Source: JBBDYH01 sp040901795
GTDB taxonomy: Bacteria; Planctomycetota; Planctomycetia; Pirellulales; JALHPA01
Length of the DNA: 64,000 bases
Reading direction: 5' to 3'
NCBI GenBank assembly: GCA_040901795.1
Contig: JBBDYH010000136.1
Location: 16,551 to 80,550, forward strand
The notes beneath the pieces are model-generated. The model was not told the DNA's origin and ran no database searches. It saw only the letters and a list, made by a program, of their open reading frames with translations. The position numbers were made by a program, and so were the translations under genes. Below, piece after piece: positions 35,306 to 46,847 of this stretch (positions are counted from its first letter, which is position 1; every line of letters begins with the position of its first letter).

Positions 35306-36202
35306 TTACCGCGTTCGATGTAGCACCCCGCTCATCAGCAACAGCACCGCCAGCAATAACGCCGCCGACTTCACCGCCGTTGGCCGCGAGTCATCGCCGA
35401 GTGCCGCCGCCAAAAGGTGCTGAAGGAGGAGCACCATGCAGATAATCGCCGTCCCAAACAGCACCGTGCTCGCCATGTCCCCGCCGAGCAACTGCGACCG
35501 AGCGCCGGCGGGCGACACCAGCAATAGCCACACGCCAACCGGCAACTGCAGCACGCTCGCTGTCAGCGCCACGCGCGCGGCGAACACCGCCATCCAACCG
35601 CTCGACGCGTCCCCTCGTGTCGCCAGTAACATCAGCGCTACGCCCGTCGTTGCCAGCGACGAAAGCCAGTGATGCGCCACCCGCGCCAGCGTCTCTGCGT
35701 CGGTGAACAGCTCCACATACAGCGACCGGTCGAGTGTTTCGCCGGCCAACTCGGGGCGCGAGCTCATGAGCGACAACATCGTGAACAGCGGCGGGAAGTG
35801 ATACAGCAGGTTGGTCGCCGCCAAGATAGCCAGCAGCCGATGCCACCATCGCCGTCCGCCGACGCGCTCCCATAACACCACATACGGAATCATGCACACG
35901 AAATAAAACACCACCTCGCCACCGAAAAACCACCACCGATACCTAGGGACGCGCGCGAGCGCCGACCAATACGCGCGGTCGGCGTACCACAGTATCGCCA
36001 ACAGCACGCCGCCGATTGTGATGCCCACCACAAATCCAATCAGCGACCAAACCGCAAACCGCCGCGCCACCCGCTGCGCCGCAACATCGCCGCGCCGCCT
36101 TCCCCTCCACTCCGCCGCCACGCAATACAATGGCCCCGCCGCCGCCACATTGACCGCGACCAGGTGCAACGTGAATGCGACTACAAGCAATAACTCAAGC
36201 AT
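35306..36202 (-). CDS. multi-pass membrane protein of unknown function
   Basis: A 298-residue protein with about 8 hydrophobic segments, starting MLELLLVVAFTLHLVAVNVA and including VVFYFVCMIPYVVLWERV and a His/Trp-rich loop. The N-terminal FTLHLVAVNVAAAGPLYC pattern resembles planctomycete membrane proteins loosely related to cytochrome-type oxidase subunits, but no clear heme motif is evident. It faces the PadR partner gene tail to tail. Confidence 0.68.
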   Translation of the reverse strand: MLELLLVVAFTLHLVAVNVAAAGPLYCVAAEWRGRRRGDVAAQRVARRFAVWSLIGFVVGITIGGVLLAILWYADRAYWSALARVPRYRWWFFGGEVVFYFVCMIPYVVLWERVGGRRWWHRLLAILAATNLLYHFPPLFTMLSLMSSRPELAGETLDRSLYVELFTDAETLARVAHHWLSSLATTGVALMLLATRGDASSGWMAVFAARVALTASVLQLPVGVWLLLVSPAGARSQLLGGDMASTVLFGTAIICMVLLLQHLLAAALGDDSRPTAVKSAALLLAVLLLMSGVLHRTR

Positions 36203-36654
36203 TTTGGCGTGCGGTGACTCGTCAACAACCCTATCAAGCTAGCATATCAGTTCTGGCACACTCAATGTAAACCGCACACTCCGTGTCCGGAACGGCACAC
36301 GGAGTGTATCTGCTACAGCGGATGGCATGCGGAGTACAAGCTCTTGTCTTTGCGGCGCCGCCACCCCACAATGATCCCGGCTCCTTCACAGCGCGCTTGC
36401 TTCTCGAGATTGCTAATGCGTTCGGCGTTTGAACACAATCCGGCTACCGAGCACACGCGCTACCTGCTGCTGTTCATTAGCAACGGCGGCGGTCTCTGAA
36501 CTTCCGCCCGCCTGGTTCTGGTGGTGAGCCCATCCGGGCTCTGCTTCTTGGCAATTTCGCCGCCGTCCAACGCCACTGACCCGCCGCGGCGGGTCAGTGC
36601 CGCCTACGCCGTCGCTGTGTCTTTCGCGTTCTTCTCTCGTTCACAGGTGACGCC
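36203..36654. other. repeat-bearing intergenic region
   Basis: No gene is seen. It contains an inverted repeat ACACTCCGTGT/ACACGGAGTGT (36276-36286 and 36297-36307) and a perfect 26-bp palindrome at 36574-36599 centred on CCGCCGCGGCGG. Confidence 0.6.
36574..36599. repeat. perfect 26-bp palindrome
   Basis: The arms CACTGACCCGCCG and CGGCGGGTCAGTG meet without a spacer. It lies 55 bp upstream of the small membrane protein gene. Operator or REP. Confidence 0.65.
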
Positions 36655-36984
36655 ATGAACGTCGTAAAAAACACTTCGGTCCTCGCAGTGCTCGGCCGCG
36701 CGTTCTGGGTCATGTTCGGCCCGCTGTTGCTCACCGCCTCGGGTTTGATGATCTTGTTCAGAGTTGGAACCGGCTGGCGGACCGGCGCGGACATTACGTA
36801 CCTGGCTACGCTGGTTCTCATGGTCCTTGCTCGCTGGGCCGAATTTTCCGGGGGCGAGCCGCAGACCTCCACCGGTGAACCGTCCACGATCCAACACTTT
36901 CGCCGCTTTTCGGCGGCGGTGCTGATTGGTGGGTTGGCGTTCTATATATTGGCAAACTTGCTGAGCAACTACGTACTGGGTTGA
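36655..36984 (+). CDS. small membrane protein
   Basis: A 109-residue protein with three hydrophobic segments (about 10-32, 45-60 and 84-105), read from the ATG at 36655. It has no recognised domain. It has an isolated promoter region upstream and is followed by a repeat before nhaA. Confidence 0.6.
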   Translation: MNVVKNTSVLAVLGRAFWVMFGPLLLTASGLMILFRVGTGWRTGADITYLATLVLMVLARWAEFSGGEPQTSTGEPSTIQHFRRFSAAVLIGGLAFYILANLLSNYVLG

Positions 36985-36989
36985 GCATT

Positions 36990-37110
36990 TGATGTGCGAT
37001 GACTCGTCATCGCTTTGGATTTCAATGTGTTCCGATAAGGCGATGACGTTCTCCTTTCAAGCGTGGTTGGAAATCCAAAGCGGCGATAAATCGCCGCACT
37101 CCAAAAAGAG
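36990..37110. repeat. degenerate palindrome pair (CGATGACTCGTCATCG family)
   Basis: GCGATGACTCGTCATCGCTT at 36993 and the inverted AATCCAAAGCGGCGATAAAT, TCGCCGCACTCC at 37074. Related to the three tandem units at 17014. Confidence 0.55.
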
Positions 37111-37116
37111 CTCGTG

Positions 37117-38460
37117 ATGAAAACGGAAGGCAACGCGAGTCCGGAAGAGGAGCGCTCCGCGCTTGAGCGCTTGCCCAAGACACCCGTCCAGCGCCTGGTG
37201 CGTCCGTTTGTGCGCTTCCTGCACATCGAGTCGGCCAGCGGCATGGTGCTGTTGGTATGCACCGCCGTGGCGCTGTTTCTCGCCAATTCGCCTTGGGCCG
37301 CGGCGTATGACGAGTTCTGGCACATTCATTTAAGCATCGTTGTCGGCTCGTGGGAGCTGAATGAGTCCTTGGCCCACTGGGTCAACGACGCCTTGATGAC
37401 GATCTTCTTCTTCGTCGTGGGTCTGGAGATCAAGCGCGAGCTCGTGGATGGCGAGCTGCGCGAACCGAAGAAAGCGGCGTTGCCAATCATGGCCGCCCTG
37501 GGCGGCATGATCGCGCCCGCCGCGATCTACTTGAGCTTTCAATTCGGCGAAGCGGGCGAATCCGGTTGGGGCATACCGATGGCCACCGATATCGCCTTCG
37601 TGGTCGGCTTTCTGGCACTCTTGGGCAAGCGGGCGCCACTGGGGCTGAAGATTCTGCTGTTGGCATTGGCGATCGCCGACGACATCGGCGCAGTGCTGGT
37701 AATCGCGGTTTTCTATTCGTCCGAGATTGCATTGCTTCCATTGGCCTGCGCGGCAATTGGCTTCACGCTCATTTACTTCTGCAATCGCATCGGGGTCCGT
37801 ACCGTGACTGTGTATGTGATCCTCGGCGCGGGCATTTGGCTGGGGTTTTTCTATTCGGGCGTCCATCCCACGGTGGCCGGCGTTATACTCGGTTTGATGA
37901 CGCCGGGCAGCGCCTGGCTGGGTCAAACCGCGTTGCGTGAAGTAATTGCCGACGCCATCGACCGCCTCGACGGCGTGCGCGATCGGCCACACGCCGCCGA
38001 GCGGACGAAGCTGGTCGGCGAGCTGACCTCGACGGCGCAAGAATCCGTGTCGCCGCTGGAGCGCCTGGAAATCGCGCTGCACCCCTGGGTCGCATTCGCC
38101 ATTATGCCGCTGTTTGCGTTGGCCAATGCTGGCGTGCAGATCGACCCGTCGGCCTTCGGCCAGCCGGTCGCGCTGGCGGTTGCCGCCGGGCTCATCCTGG
38201 GCAAACCGCTGGGGATCGTGACCTTCAGTTGGCTGGCGGTCCGCGCCGGTTGGGCGTCGCTGCCGGCGGGGGTCAACTGGCTTGTCATGGTCGGCGCGGG
38301 ATGCCTGGCTGGCATCGGTTTCACGATGTCGCTATTCATCGCGGCCTTGGCGCTCAATGGGGAATTGCTGGATGCGGGAAAAATCGGCATCCTGGCGGGA
38401 TCGGCGGTGAGTGCGGTCGCCGGCATGGGGCTGCTGATGTTCGCGTTGCCTCGGGAATAG
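37117..38460 (+). CDS. nhaA: Na+/H+ antiporter NhaA
   Basis: A 447-residue NhaA-type antiporter with about 12 helices. The diagnostic aspartate pair is in LAIADDIGAVLVIAV. The first periplasmic face has FANSPWAAAY-like LANSPWAAAY, plus MATDIAFVVGFLALLG and GVHPTVAGVILGL. It exchanges Na+ for protons at the membrane for pH and salt homeostasis. The ATG at 37117 is preferred to an adjacent GTG. A radical SAM gene follows closely. Confidence 0.95.
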   Translation: MKTEGNASPEEERSALERLPKTPVQRLVRPFVRFLHIESASGMVLLVCTAVALFLANSPWAAAYDEFWHIHLSIVVGSWELNESLAHWVNDALMTIFFFVVGLEIKRELVDGELREPKKAALPIMAALGGMIAPAAIYLSFQFGEAGESGWGIPMATDIAFVVGFLALLGKRAPLGLKILLLALAIADDIGAVLVIAVFYSSEIALLPLACAAIGFTLIYFCNRIGVRTVTVYVILGAGIWLGFFYSGVHPTVAGVILGLMTPGSAWLGQTALREVIADAIDRLDGVRDRPHAAERTKLVGELTSTAQESVSPLERLEIALHPWVAFAIMPLFALANAGVQIDPSAFGQPVALAVAAGLILGKPLGIVTFSWLAVRAGWASLPAGVNWLVMVGAGCLAGIGFTMSLFIAALALNGELLDAGKIGILAGSAVSAVAGMGLLMFALPRE

Positions 38461-38485
38461 GATGCATATCACGTATAATGGCAGC

Positions 38486-39379
38486 ATGGCATCTGCTCCG
38501 TCGCCGCACGACATCGTCCCCCTTCACGCGCAGCACGAACGCTCGTTCGAGACTAACCGGTTCGTCTATCCGGTGCTCAGCCGCCGGTCGGGGGGCATCT
38601 CAATTGGCGTGAACCTGAATCCTGACAAGATCTGCAACTTCGATTGCATCTATTGTCAGGTCGATCGCACGACACAAAGCGAGACGACGTTTGTCGAAAC
38701 AGACGCGCTGTTCCGCGAACTAGACGAGATGCTCACGCTTGTGCAGACGGGCGAAATCTACCACACGGAAAAATTCCGGGACACGCCTGAGCCTCTCCGC
38801 CGGCTAAACGACATCGCCTTCTCCGGCGACGGCGAGCCGACGACTTACCGCAACTTCGACGAGATCATCGCCCGCGCGGCCGAGTTGAAGCGCCGACGCG
38901 GGCTCGACGACGTGAAGCTCGTGCTGATCACCAATGCCAGCATGTTCCAGCGGCCGCACGTGCGGCGCGGTCTGGCGATTCTCGACGACAACCACGGCGA
39001 AATCTGGGCCAAGCTCGAAGCAGGGACTGCAGAGTATTTCCAGCTTGTCGATCGCACGCCGATCCCGTTCCAACAGATTCTCGACAACATCACCGACGCC
39101 GCCCGCTTGCGACCGATTGTGATCCAGGCGCTCTTCATGCGCGTCCACGGCGAGCCGCCGCCGCTGGAGGAATTGCACGCGTTCTGCGACCGGCTGAATG
39201 AAATCGTCCTGGCGGGAGGAAGCATCAAACTTGTGCAGATTTATACGATTGCCCGGCGGACGACTGAGAGCTACGTGGCCCCCCTGGCAAACGACGAAGT
39301 CGAGCACATCGCCCGACTCGTCCGCGAGCAAACCAGGCTCTCCGTGGCGACGTTCTATGGCCTCGGAGAGCCATCGTAA
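38486..39379 (+). CDS. radical SAM protein (COG0731-like)
   Basis: A 297-residue protein read from the ATG at 38486; an ATG at 38462 is also possible. The CxxxCxxC iron-sulfur motif lies in KICNFDCIYCQVD (about 50-58 in this numbering). The SAM-binding strand FSGDGEPTTYRNF follows, and a C-terminal half with IVIQALFMRVHGEPPP completes the TIM-barrel. It resembles the TYW1/wyosine-like radical SAM group without the flavodoxin domain. Substrate unknown. Confidence 0.87.
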   Translation: MASAPSPHDIVPLHAQHERSFETNRFVYPVLSRRSGGISIGVNLNPDKICNFDCIYCQVDRTTQSETTFVETDALFRELDEMLTLVQTGEIYHTEKFRDTPEPLRRLNDIAFSGDGEPTTYRNFDEIIARAAELKRRRGLDDVKLVLITNASMFQRPHVRRGLAILDDNHGEIWAKLEAGTAEYFQLVDRTPIPFQQILDNITDAARLRPIVIQALFMRVHGEPPPLEELHAFCDRLNEIVLAGGSIKLVQIYTIARRTTESYVAPLANDEVEHIARLVREQTRLSVATFYGLGEPS

Positions 39380-39387
39380 CAAAGTAC

Positions 39388-39437
39388 GACGGCCTTCCAA
39401 GGCCGTCGCGTTTGAAGGGCGGCTTTGGAAAGCCGCC
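39388..39437. repeat. paired palindromes (GACGGCCTT/AAGGCCGTC family)
   Basis: GACGGCCTTCCAAGGCCGTC at 39388-39407 and GGCGGCTTTGGAAAGCCGCC at 39418-39437 lie in the convergent gap. A related pair lies at 61897. Confidence 0.65.
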
Positions 39438-39460
39438 GTACGTCAGCTTGACGCCCCAGC

Positions 39461-40603
39461 CTACTTTTTCCGCTGTCCAAAAGTCAAAGTCACCGGCTGA
39501 CCCTCGAACTGGAGTTTTGACTTCAACTCAAAGCCACCATCCAGGGCGCGGTACTCAAATGGGCCCGTGCCAAAGGGATCCGTAATCTCCTTTAGCTTTT
39601 CCGGGCCATCCTGAGCCACCGCGATCGCCGCCAACAGCAGCGCCAATCGTGCCTGGTTTCGACGTTCCTTGGCAAGGACCTTGGTAAATTCAGGCAGCAA
39701 AACACCGGCCAGCGGATTGGCGGCGCTCGCCTTCAGTTTGAAATCGGGATACTGCGCATCAAACTCCTCCCTGGGCAATCCGATCATCTTTTCCAATTCG
39801 TCATAGCGCGGAAGGAGGCCTTCGGTCAGATTGATGGCTTCCTCGACGGTGCCTACTTGCTTTACGGCATCGGGAACGTCTGGTCCGAGCATTTGCCATA
39901 GTTCTCGCCACGAACCTTTCTTCGCTTGTTCGGCCTTTCTTAGTTCTCTGATCACATATCCCGCCATCCACTTCTTCTCGATGGGGAGCGTTTGCTGGAC
40001 TGTCGCTCTTTTCGGCAAACTTTCATACATTGTCAGGGCCTGAGGAAACGGCGCCTTCATCTGCGGCACATAGGGCGCCACGAGGTCGATCGCTGTGTCC
40101 TCGATCAAATAGCCGACCAGGATGCTGATCAGGATTGGGTCGCGGGCGACATGCCGCGCAAGCGCCATGATGCCCATCGCGTCATCGCGGAGGGCTCGTT
40201 TGTTGCCGCGCTCGAACTCGTACCGACCGTGCAAAGCGGCAAGGCGCGCAAGGTCGCGGGCTTTGGCCAGGTGAGGAAGCAGCAGGCTGACGCCATCGCT
40301 GTAATCCAGCCCCCAGTCGCAGCGGTTCTCTTTCGCGCCGCGGTATAAGTACATCAGGCTGGTGCGCGGCCCGGCAACCAGTTTCTGCACGGCCGGGTCA
40401 TCGAGCGAAACCGTGCTCCACTCTGCCAAAATCTTCTCCTGCTCTTTGTTCAAGGTCGGCATGTGCGCGAAGGCCTGCCAATACTGCAACGCGGCGTTTG
40501 CGGCGAGATCGGATTTGACGTCCGGCGCTTGTGCCGCTGCGATCGAAGTCCAGACCACCACGACAGGCAACAACAGCGCTTTTACTTTCGAGAATCGCAT
40601 CAT
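39461..40603 (-). CDS. secreted hypothetical protein of the ECF operon
   Basis: A 380-residue protein with a signal peptide (MRFSKVKALLLPVVVVWTSI, cleavage after AAA). The mature part is largely alpha-helical with YWQAFAHMP and a C-terminal beta segment (FEGQPVTLTFGQRKK). Its ATG overlaps the stop of the upstream anti-sigma-like gene. No catalytic motif is recognised. It is probably an envelope protein whose production is linked to the sigma factor gene. Confidence 0.72.
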   Translation of the reverse strand: MMRFSKVKALLLPVVVVWTSIAAAQAPDVKSDLAANAALQYWQAFAHMPTLNKEQEKILAEWSTVSLDDPAVQKLVAGPRTSLMYLYRGAKENRCDWGLDYSDGVSLLLPHLAKARDLARLAALHGRYEFERGNKRALRDDAMGIMALARHVARDPILISILVGYLIEDTAIDLVAPYVPQMKAPFPQALTMYESLPKRATVQQTLPIEKKWMAGYVIRELRKAEQAKKGSWRELWQMLGPDVPDAVKQVGTVEEAINLTEGLLPRYDELEKMIGLPREEFDAQYPDFKLKASAANPLAGVLLPEFTKVLAKERRNQARLALLLAAIAVAQDGPEKLKEITDPFGTGPFEYRALDGGFELKSKLQFEGQPVTLTFGQRKK

Positions 40604-41034
40604 AGTTCTCCATTTGAGGCGTAGAGTTCATCAGAACGCATGAAAGCCCGAATCTGCGCGCGCTCCGAATCGGGTGGCAATGTGCGAGCTGCGTGTTTGT
40701 CGAGCAACGCATGCAGTGCATTCGACGAGCGGGCCAGCGCGCGGCGGTACACCTGGACCGTAGGCTTTGCGTCCCCATTTGCCACAACTGGCGCGAACGG
40801 CTGGATCTCGATCGGTCCGGGCTCGAAGCCCTGGTCGTTCCGCCAGCCCAGCAGCACGGCCGCCAGACAGGCCGCCGCCAACCCGCCGGCAAGCGCAGCG
40901 CTCCAAGGCCGCGCTGGCCGGATCGTTTGCGTTTCCGCCAGGCACTCGGCCACGCGCCATTTGAGTCCGGGCGAAACCTCGCATGGTCGTAACTCTCCGA
41001 GTTCCGCCTCGAGCGAATCATAGGGCTGGTTCAT
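40600..41034 (-). CDS. anti-sigma-factor-like membrane protein
   Basis: A 144-residue protein read from the ATG at 41034, overlapping the stop of the sigma factor gene. The cytoplasmic N-region (MNQPYDSLEAELGELRPCEV, 1-45) is followed by one membrane helix (about 50-65: AALAGGLAAACLAAVLLGW), then a periplasmic tail. The zinc-binding HxxxCxxC motif of ZAS anti-sigma factors is not seen, so anti-sigma activity is inferred from position and topology. Confidence 0.62.
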   Translation of the reverse strand: MNQPYDSLEAELGELRPCEVSPGLKWRVAECLAETQTIRPARPWSAALAGGLAAACLAAVLLGWRNDQGFEPGPIEIQPFAPVVANGDAKPTVQVYRRALARSSNALHALLDKHAARTLPPDSERAQIRAFMRSDELYASNGEL

Positions 41035-41528
41035 GGGATCGTCTCCTCGGCAAGCTCCTCGTGCAGCCTGGCCAATGCATATCGGTAGCGCGAGGCGGCG
41101 GTATCGATCGAGATCGCCAGCGCCTCGGCGATTTGGCTGAACGTCAGCCCGCCCCAAATCCTCAGCACCAGCACCTCCCGCTGCTTTTCCGGCAAGTTGA
41201 GCAACGCGGCCTCGACCGCGATGCGACGTTCGTCTTGTTCGATCGGCCCGGCAAACAGCCTTTCGGCTTCCGGCCGAGCCGATGCTTCTTCCCGCTTCGA
41301 GCGTCGTTTACCGGCGCGTTGCCAGTCCAACCCGCAGTGCTTAACGCAGGCATAGAGGTACGCGACCGGTTCGGCGACTCGATGCCGCGATCGCCAGAAG
41401 CGAACGAATGCTTCCTGGACCACGTCCTCGGCGTCGTTGTGGCTGGCAACCCATTGCCGCGCGAGCAGCACCAAGGCGGCGCCGTGCTCGTCGAGCCAAA
41501 GCTTCCACGGATCGGAATCGCCCACCAT
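41031..41528 (-). CDS. ECF-type RNA polymerase sigma factor
   Basis: A 165-residue sigma factor with only regions 2 and 4. Region 2 is at about 5-75 (DAEDVVQEAFVRFWRSRHRV, CVKHCGLDWQR), region 4 at about 110-158 (LPEKQREVLVLRIWGGLTFS followed by QIAEALAISIDTAASRYRYAL). It is the first gene of a three-gene operon with a one-helix membrane protein and a secreted protein. It is likely controlled by the membrane protein and activates envelope-related genes. Confidence 0.9.
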   Translation of the reverse strand: MVGDSDPWKLWLDEHGAALVLLARQWVASHNDAEDVVQEAFVRFWRSRHRVAEPVAYLYACVKHCGLDWQRAGKRRSKREEASARPEAERLFAGPIEQDERRIAVEAALLNLPEKQREVLVLRIWGGLTFSQIAEALAISIDTAASRYRYALARLHEELAEETIP

Positions 41529-41670
41529 GGGTCACTCCCGCAACATCGAGCAGCGTTGAAGCGCGCTGCTATAAGAAAGACGCCGCCCGGCAGTGATTTT
41601 GTTTAAAGGCGGCCGAGAAAACAGGAAGACCTTCACGCCGCCGGCACCATTGACAACCACCCGCCGCCGT

Positions 41671-43026
41671 TCAACCGATAATCTCGCGGATGATGCGGCC
41701 GTGGACGTCGGTGAGGCGGAAGTCGCGGCCGGCGTGGCGGAAGGTGAGGCGCTCGTGGTTAATGCCGAGTTGGTGCAGGATCGTGGCGTGCAGGTCGTGC
41801 ACTTCGACCGGCGTTGTCACCGGATACTTGCCGATCTCGTCGGTGGCGCCGTGGATGTGACCCGCACGGAATCCGCCGCCGGCCAGCCAGATGCTGAAGC
41901 AATCGCGATGGTGACCGCGGCCGTTCTTCCCCTCGCGCGTGGGCGAGCGTCCGAATTCGGTGGCCCAGACGACGATCGTCTCGTCGAGCATGCCGCGCTG
42001 CTTGAGGTCGGTGATCAGCGCCGCCATCGGCTGATCGACGTTGTAGGCCAAATCGGCGTGCTCTTTCATGTCGCCGTGCGAGTCCCAGTTGGGGCGCGAG
42101 CCGGTATCAACCAGCTCGATGAAACGAACGCCCCGCTCGGCCAGGCGGCGCGCCACCAGGCACTGCCAGGCAAAGTCGGCCCCGGCTCCCTTGGTTTTGC
42201 GATCGAGCCCGTACAGCCGCCGGACATGTTCGGGTTCGCGATTGAGGTCGAACGCCTCGGGCGCCGCTTGCTGCATCTGGAAGGCGGTCTCGAACGACTT
42301 GATACGTGCGGCCAAGGCGCTGTCGTGGCTGCGCTGGCTATAGTGCTGTTGATTGAGCTTATCGACCAGGCTGAACTCGAGCCCCTGCAACGAACCGCTG
42401 CCGCCGGGGGCCCGCAGGTTGGCGATCGGATTGTCGCCGGGGAGCACGCGGGTGCCCTGATGCACGGCGGGCAAAAAGTCGCTGGCGTAAACCTGCGTGC
42501 CGCCGTAGGGAAGGTGCGGCGCGATGACGATGAAGCTCGGCAGGTTCTGATTGAACGTGCCCAGGCCATAACTGATCCACGACCCCATGCTCGGCCGGGC
42601 GAACGTCGGCGACCCGGTGTGCATGCCGAGCGTCGCTTCGGAATGATCGAAGTGCGAGGCCTTCATCGAGCGAATCAGACAGATCTCGTGCATCACGTCG
42701 CGGAGATGCGGAAAGATCTCGCTGACTTCGGCGCCGCAGTGCTTGTTCGCCTGCGCGCCGAAGAGGTTGCCCACGTATTTATCCGACCCGCTGCCGTCGC
42801 GCCCCTTGGCGGTCAGCTTGGGATCGAACGTGTCGATGTGCGAGACGCCGCCAGTGGCGTAGATGAAGATGACCGTCTTGGCTCGCGCCTTTCGATGCGG
42901 CGGGCGCGGCGAAAGTGGGTCTTGCTCGTCGGCGGCCAGCAGCTCCGTGAGCAAACCCGGCATCAACAGCGAGCCGCCGACCATGGAGCGGATCAGCGTG
43001 CGGCGGGTCAATTTAGATTCGTTCAT
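41671..43026 (-). CDS. DUF1501 protein
   Basis: A 451-residue DUF1501 protein with a Tat-type start (MNESKLTRRTLIRSMVGG). It contains the family motifs FIYATGGVSHIDTFDPK, RPSMGSWISYGLG, RFIELVDTG and ATEFGRSPTREGKNGRGHH, which suggest an alkaline-phosphatase-like fold. The family is a planctomycete marker. It forms the usual pair with the DUF1549/DUF1553 gene next door, in the same direction. It is exported, and its activity is unknown. Confidence 0.9.
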   Translation of the reverse strand: MNESKLTRRTLIRSMVGGSLLMPGLLTELLAADEQDPLSPRPPHRKARAKTVIFIYATGGVSHIDTFDPKLTAKGRDGSGSDKYVGNLFGAQANKHCGAEVSEIFPHLRDVMHEICLIRSMKASHFDHSEATLGMHTGSPTFARPSMGSWISYGLGTFNQNLPSFIVIAPHLPYGGTQVYASDFLPAVHQGTRVLPGDNPIANLRAPGGSGSLQGLEFSLVDKLNQQHYSQRSHDSALAARIKSFETAFQMQQAAPEAFDLNREPEHVRRLYGLDRKTKGAGADFAWQCLVARRLAERGVRFIELVDTGSRPNWDSHGDMKEHADLAYNVDQPMAALITDLKQRGMLDETIVVWATEFGRSPTREGKNGRGHHRDCFSIWLAGGGFRAGHIHGATDEIGKYPVTTPVEVHDLHATILHQLGINHERLTFRHAGRDFRLTDVHGRIIREIIG

Positions 43027-43066
43027 GGTCTATACGCGATCGGGCGGTATTAAGTCGTAATCCGAC

Positions 43067-43105
43067 GCGTAAGCGAGGGGGGATCGGTTAGTCCCTCGCT
43101 CACGC
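43067..43105. repeat. REP-like hairpin
   Basis: GCGTAAGCGAGGG (43067-43079) and CCCTCGCTCACGC (43093-43105) form a 13-base stem with one mismatch. It lies between the DUF1501 and PSD1-type genes. Confidence 0.65.
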
Positions 43106-43120
43106 ATCGGGTTACTGGAT

Positions 43121-45625
<2,505 letters not shown>

Positions 45626-45995
45626 TCCAGCAGGAATAACCCCTGACTCTACCCCCGGCGGAATAAGCTTGCAACCGCCGCAGGGCCAGCATGTTAGCCG
45701 GGCTTAAGGCCCGCGACTCCACAGTCCGGCGGCGCAACGCTGGGTGCTTCCGGGCTGAAGGCCCCGAACTCGAAAGCCCACTGGGTCAAGAGCCCACGGC
45801 ACACATCCAAAGGCCCAACGGGCCGTAACTCATCGCCCTGCGCCTGTCATCCTGAGCAAAGCGAAGGACACCCCATGCGCCAACGGCGTTGCACTCCAAA
45901 GCCCAGGGTCGTGGCGATTCCGCCGCGCACCCTGGGTATCGAACCAAAAAAACCGAGTTGAACTCCAACGGAGTTCCACACTTGGGTCAGCGCGC

Positions 45996-46250
45996 ATGGC
46001 GCTTCAAGCGTTCTTGGATGCCTATCCCCAAGGCCCATCGCAGCCGCTTGGGGACTTTTTGGCGCTGTTGCAAAAGAAAAACGCATAGGGGGGTCAAGCG
46101 CCAGAAAGTCGGGCTGATCAAGGGGATCGAATCGGCGGAAGCGCTTGAAGCGCTTGCAGTTGCATGTTCGGCGGTGCAGGCGAATTACCGGACTTATCGG
46201 CGTTTGGTGGCCGGGTTCAAATTTCCAAAGATCGAGCTGTTCGCCGAGTG
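45996..46250 (+). pseudogene. possible frameshifted remnant of a small gene
   Basis: An ATG frame (MALQAFLDAYPQGPSQPLGD, ending at 46088) continues in another frame after about 46080 (KVGLIKGIESAEALEALAVA, then RTYRRLVAGFKF) until a palindromic repeat. The second half reads like protein, which suggests a single frameshift. No homologue is recognised. Confidence 0.25.
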
Positions 46251-46300
46251 TAGTCATCACGCTCCGCGTGATGAATCCTCTCGCGGAGCGAGAGGTCTAC
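46250..46300. repeat. GTAG...CTAC dispersed repeat
   Basis: Two palindromes, CATCACGCTCCGCGTGATG and CCTCTCGCGGAGCGAGAGG, are bounded by GTAG and CTAC. Copies lie at 30690, 60808 and inside the gene at 62622. Confidence 0.7.
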
Positions 46301-46847
46301 GGTAGTCGAACGTCCCATGCGGGTATGCATGCGAATTACGGAGTGATGACCGGCGGGTTAGCGGGAGTGAAGGAACAAATGGAGCACATAGCAGGTAACG
46401 GATGCAGATGGTTTGGCAATTGAACGAAGGACCAAAGGAGGAGGCGCAAATGCACAACCACGCCGCGGCGGGGAGGCGAAGCGGGCACCTCATGATCGTC
46501 ATAGTGTACCAGATTACATGTATCATGCCAAGCCCTAAAATTGGGCCACTCGGGGAAAAAGAAGGTGAGGAGTGGGGTGAGGAATCTGGGACTGCGGATA
46601 GCCCGGGCCGCTCGATCGACTCTCGGAGGTCGCACCTATGTGAGAAAGGTGCTGGGCAAAAACCGGTATTGGGGTGCGCATGCTCGTAAGCCGGTGTATA
46701 ATCGCGTTCTTCCCTCTCGCAGGAGGCGAGGCTCTTCGCTTTTCGTCTACGGCGGCAGCAGGGCGGCTGATCTTCCCAGGCACCGAGCGCCTCTGGGCCG
46801 GGTCGGCAGCGTTTTGGCCCTTCGTTCGTTCAGCCGTTTTTTCACGC

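Larger units (their letters stand above)
45626..46847. other. repeat-rich intergenic region upstream of the R-M gene
   Basis: About 1.2 kb with no intact gene. It holds several degenerate palindromes (around 45700-45790 and 45880-45975), a CATCCTGAGCAAAGCGAAGG stretch (45848) also seen near 58850, and a GTAG...CTAC repeat at 46250-46300. A TATAAT hexamer lies at 46697. A broken frame is listed separately. Confidence 0.5.

Noticed and set aside
41593..43053. A 486-codon open frame antisense to the DUF1501 gene
   Set aside because: Long antisense frames are common in GC-rich genes. The plus-strand translation is compositionally odd, and the minus-strand protein is a clear DUF1501.
46669..46702. 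TTGGGG and TATAAT as a promoter for the restriction-modification gene
   Set aside because: The spacer of 22 bp is too long, so I did not call it.
46674..46847. N-terminal extension of the restriction-modification protein
   Set aside because: The 58 extra codons read unlike protein, and the family-like N-terminus begins at the ATG at 46848.
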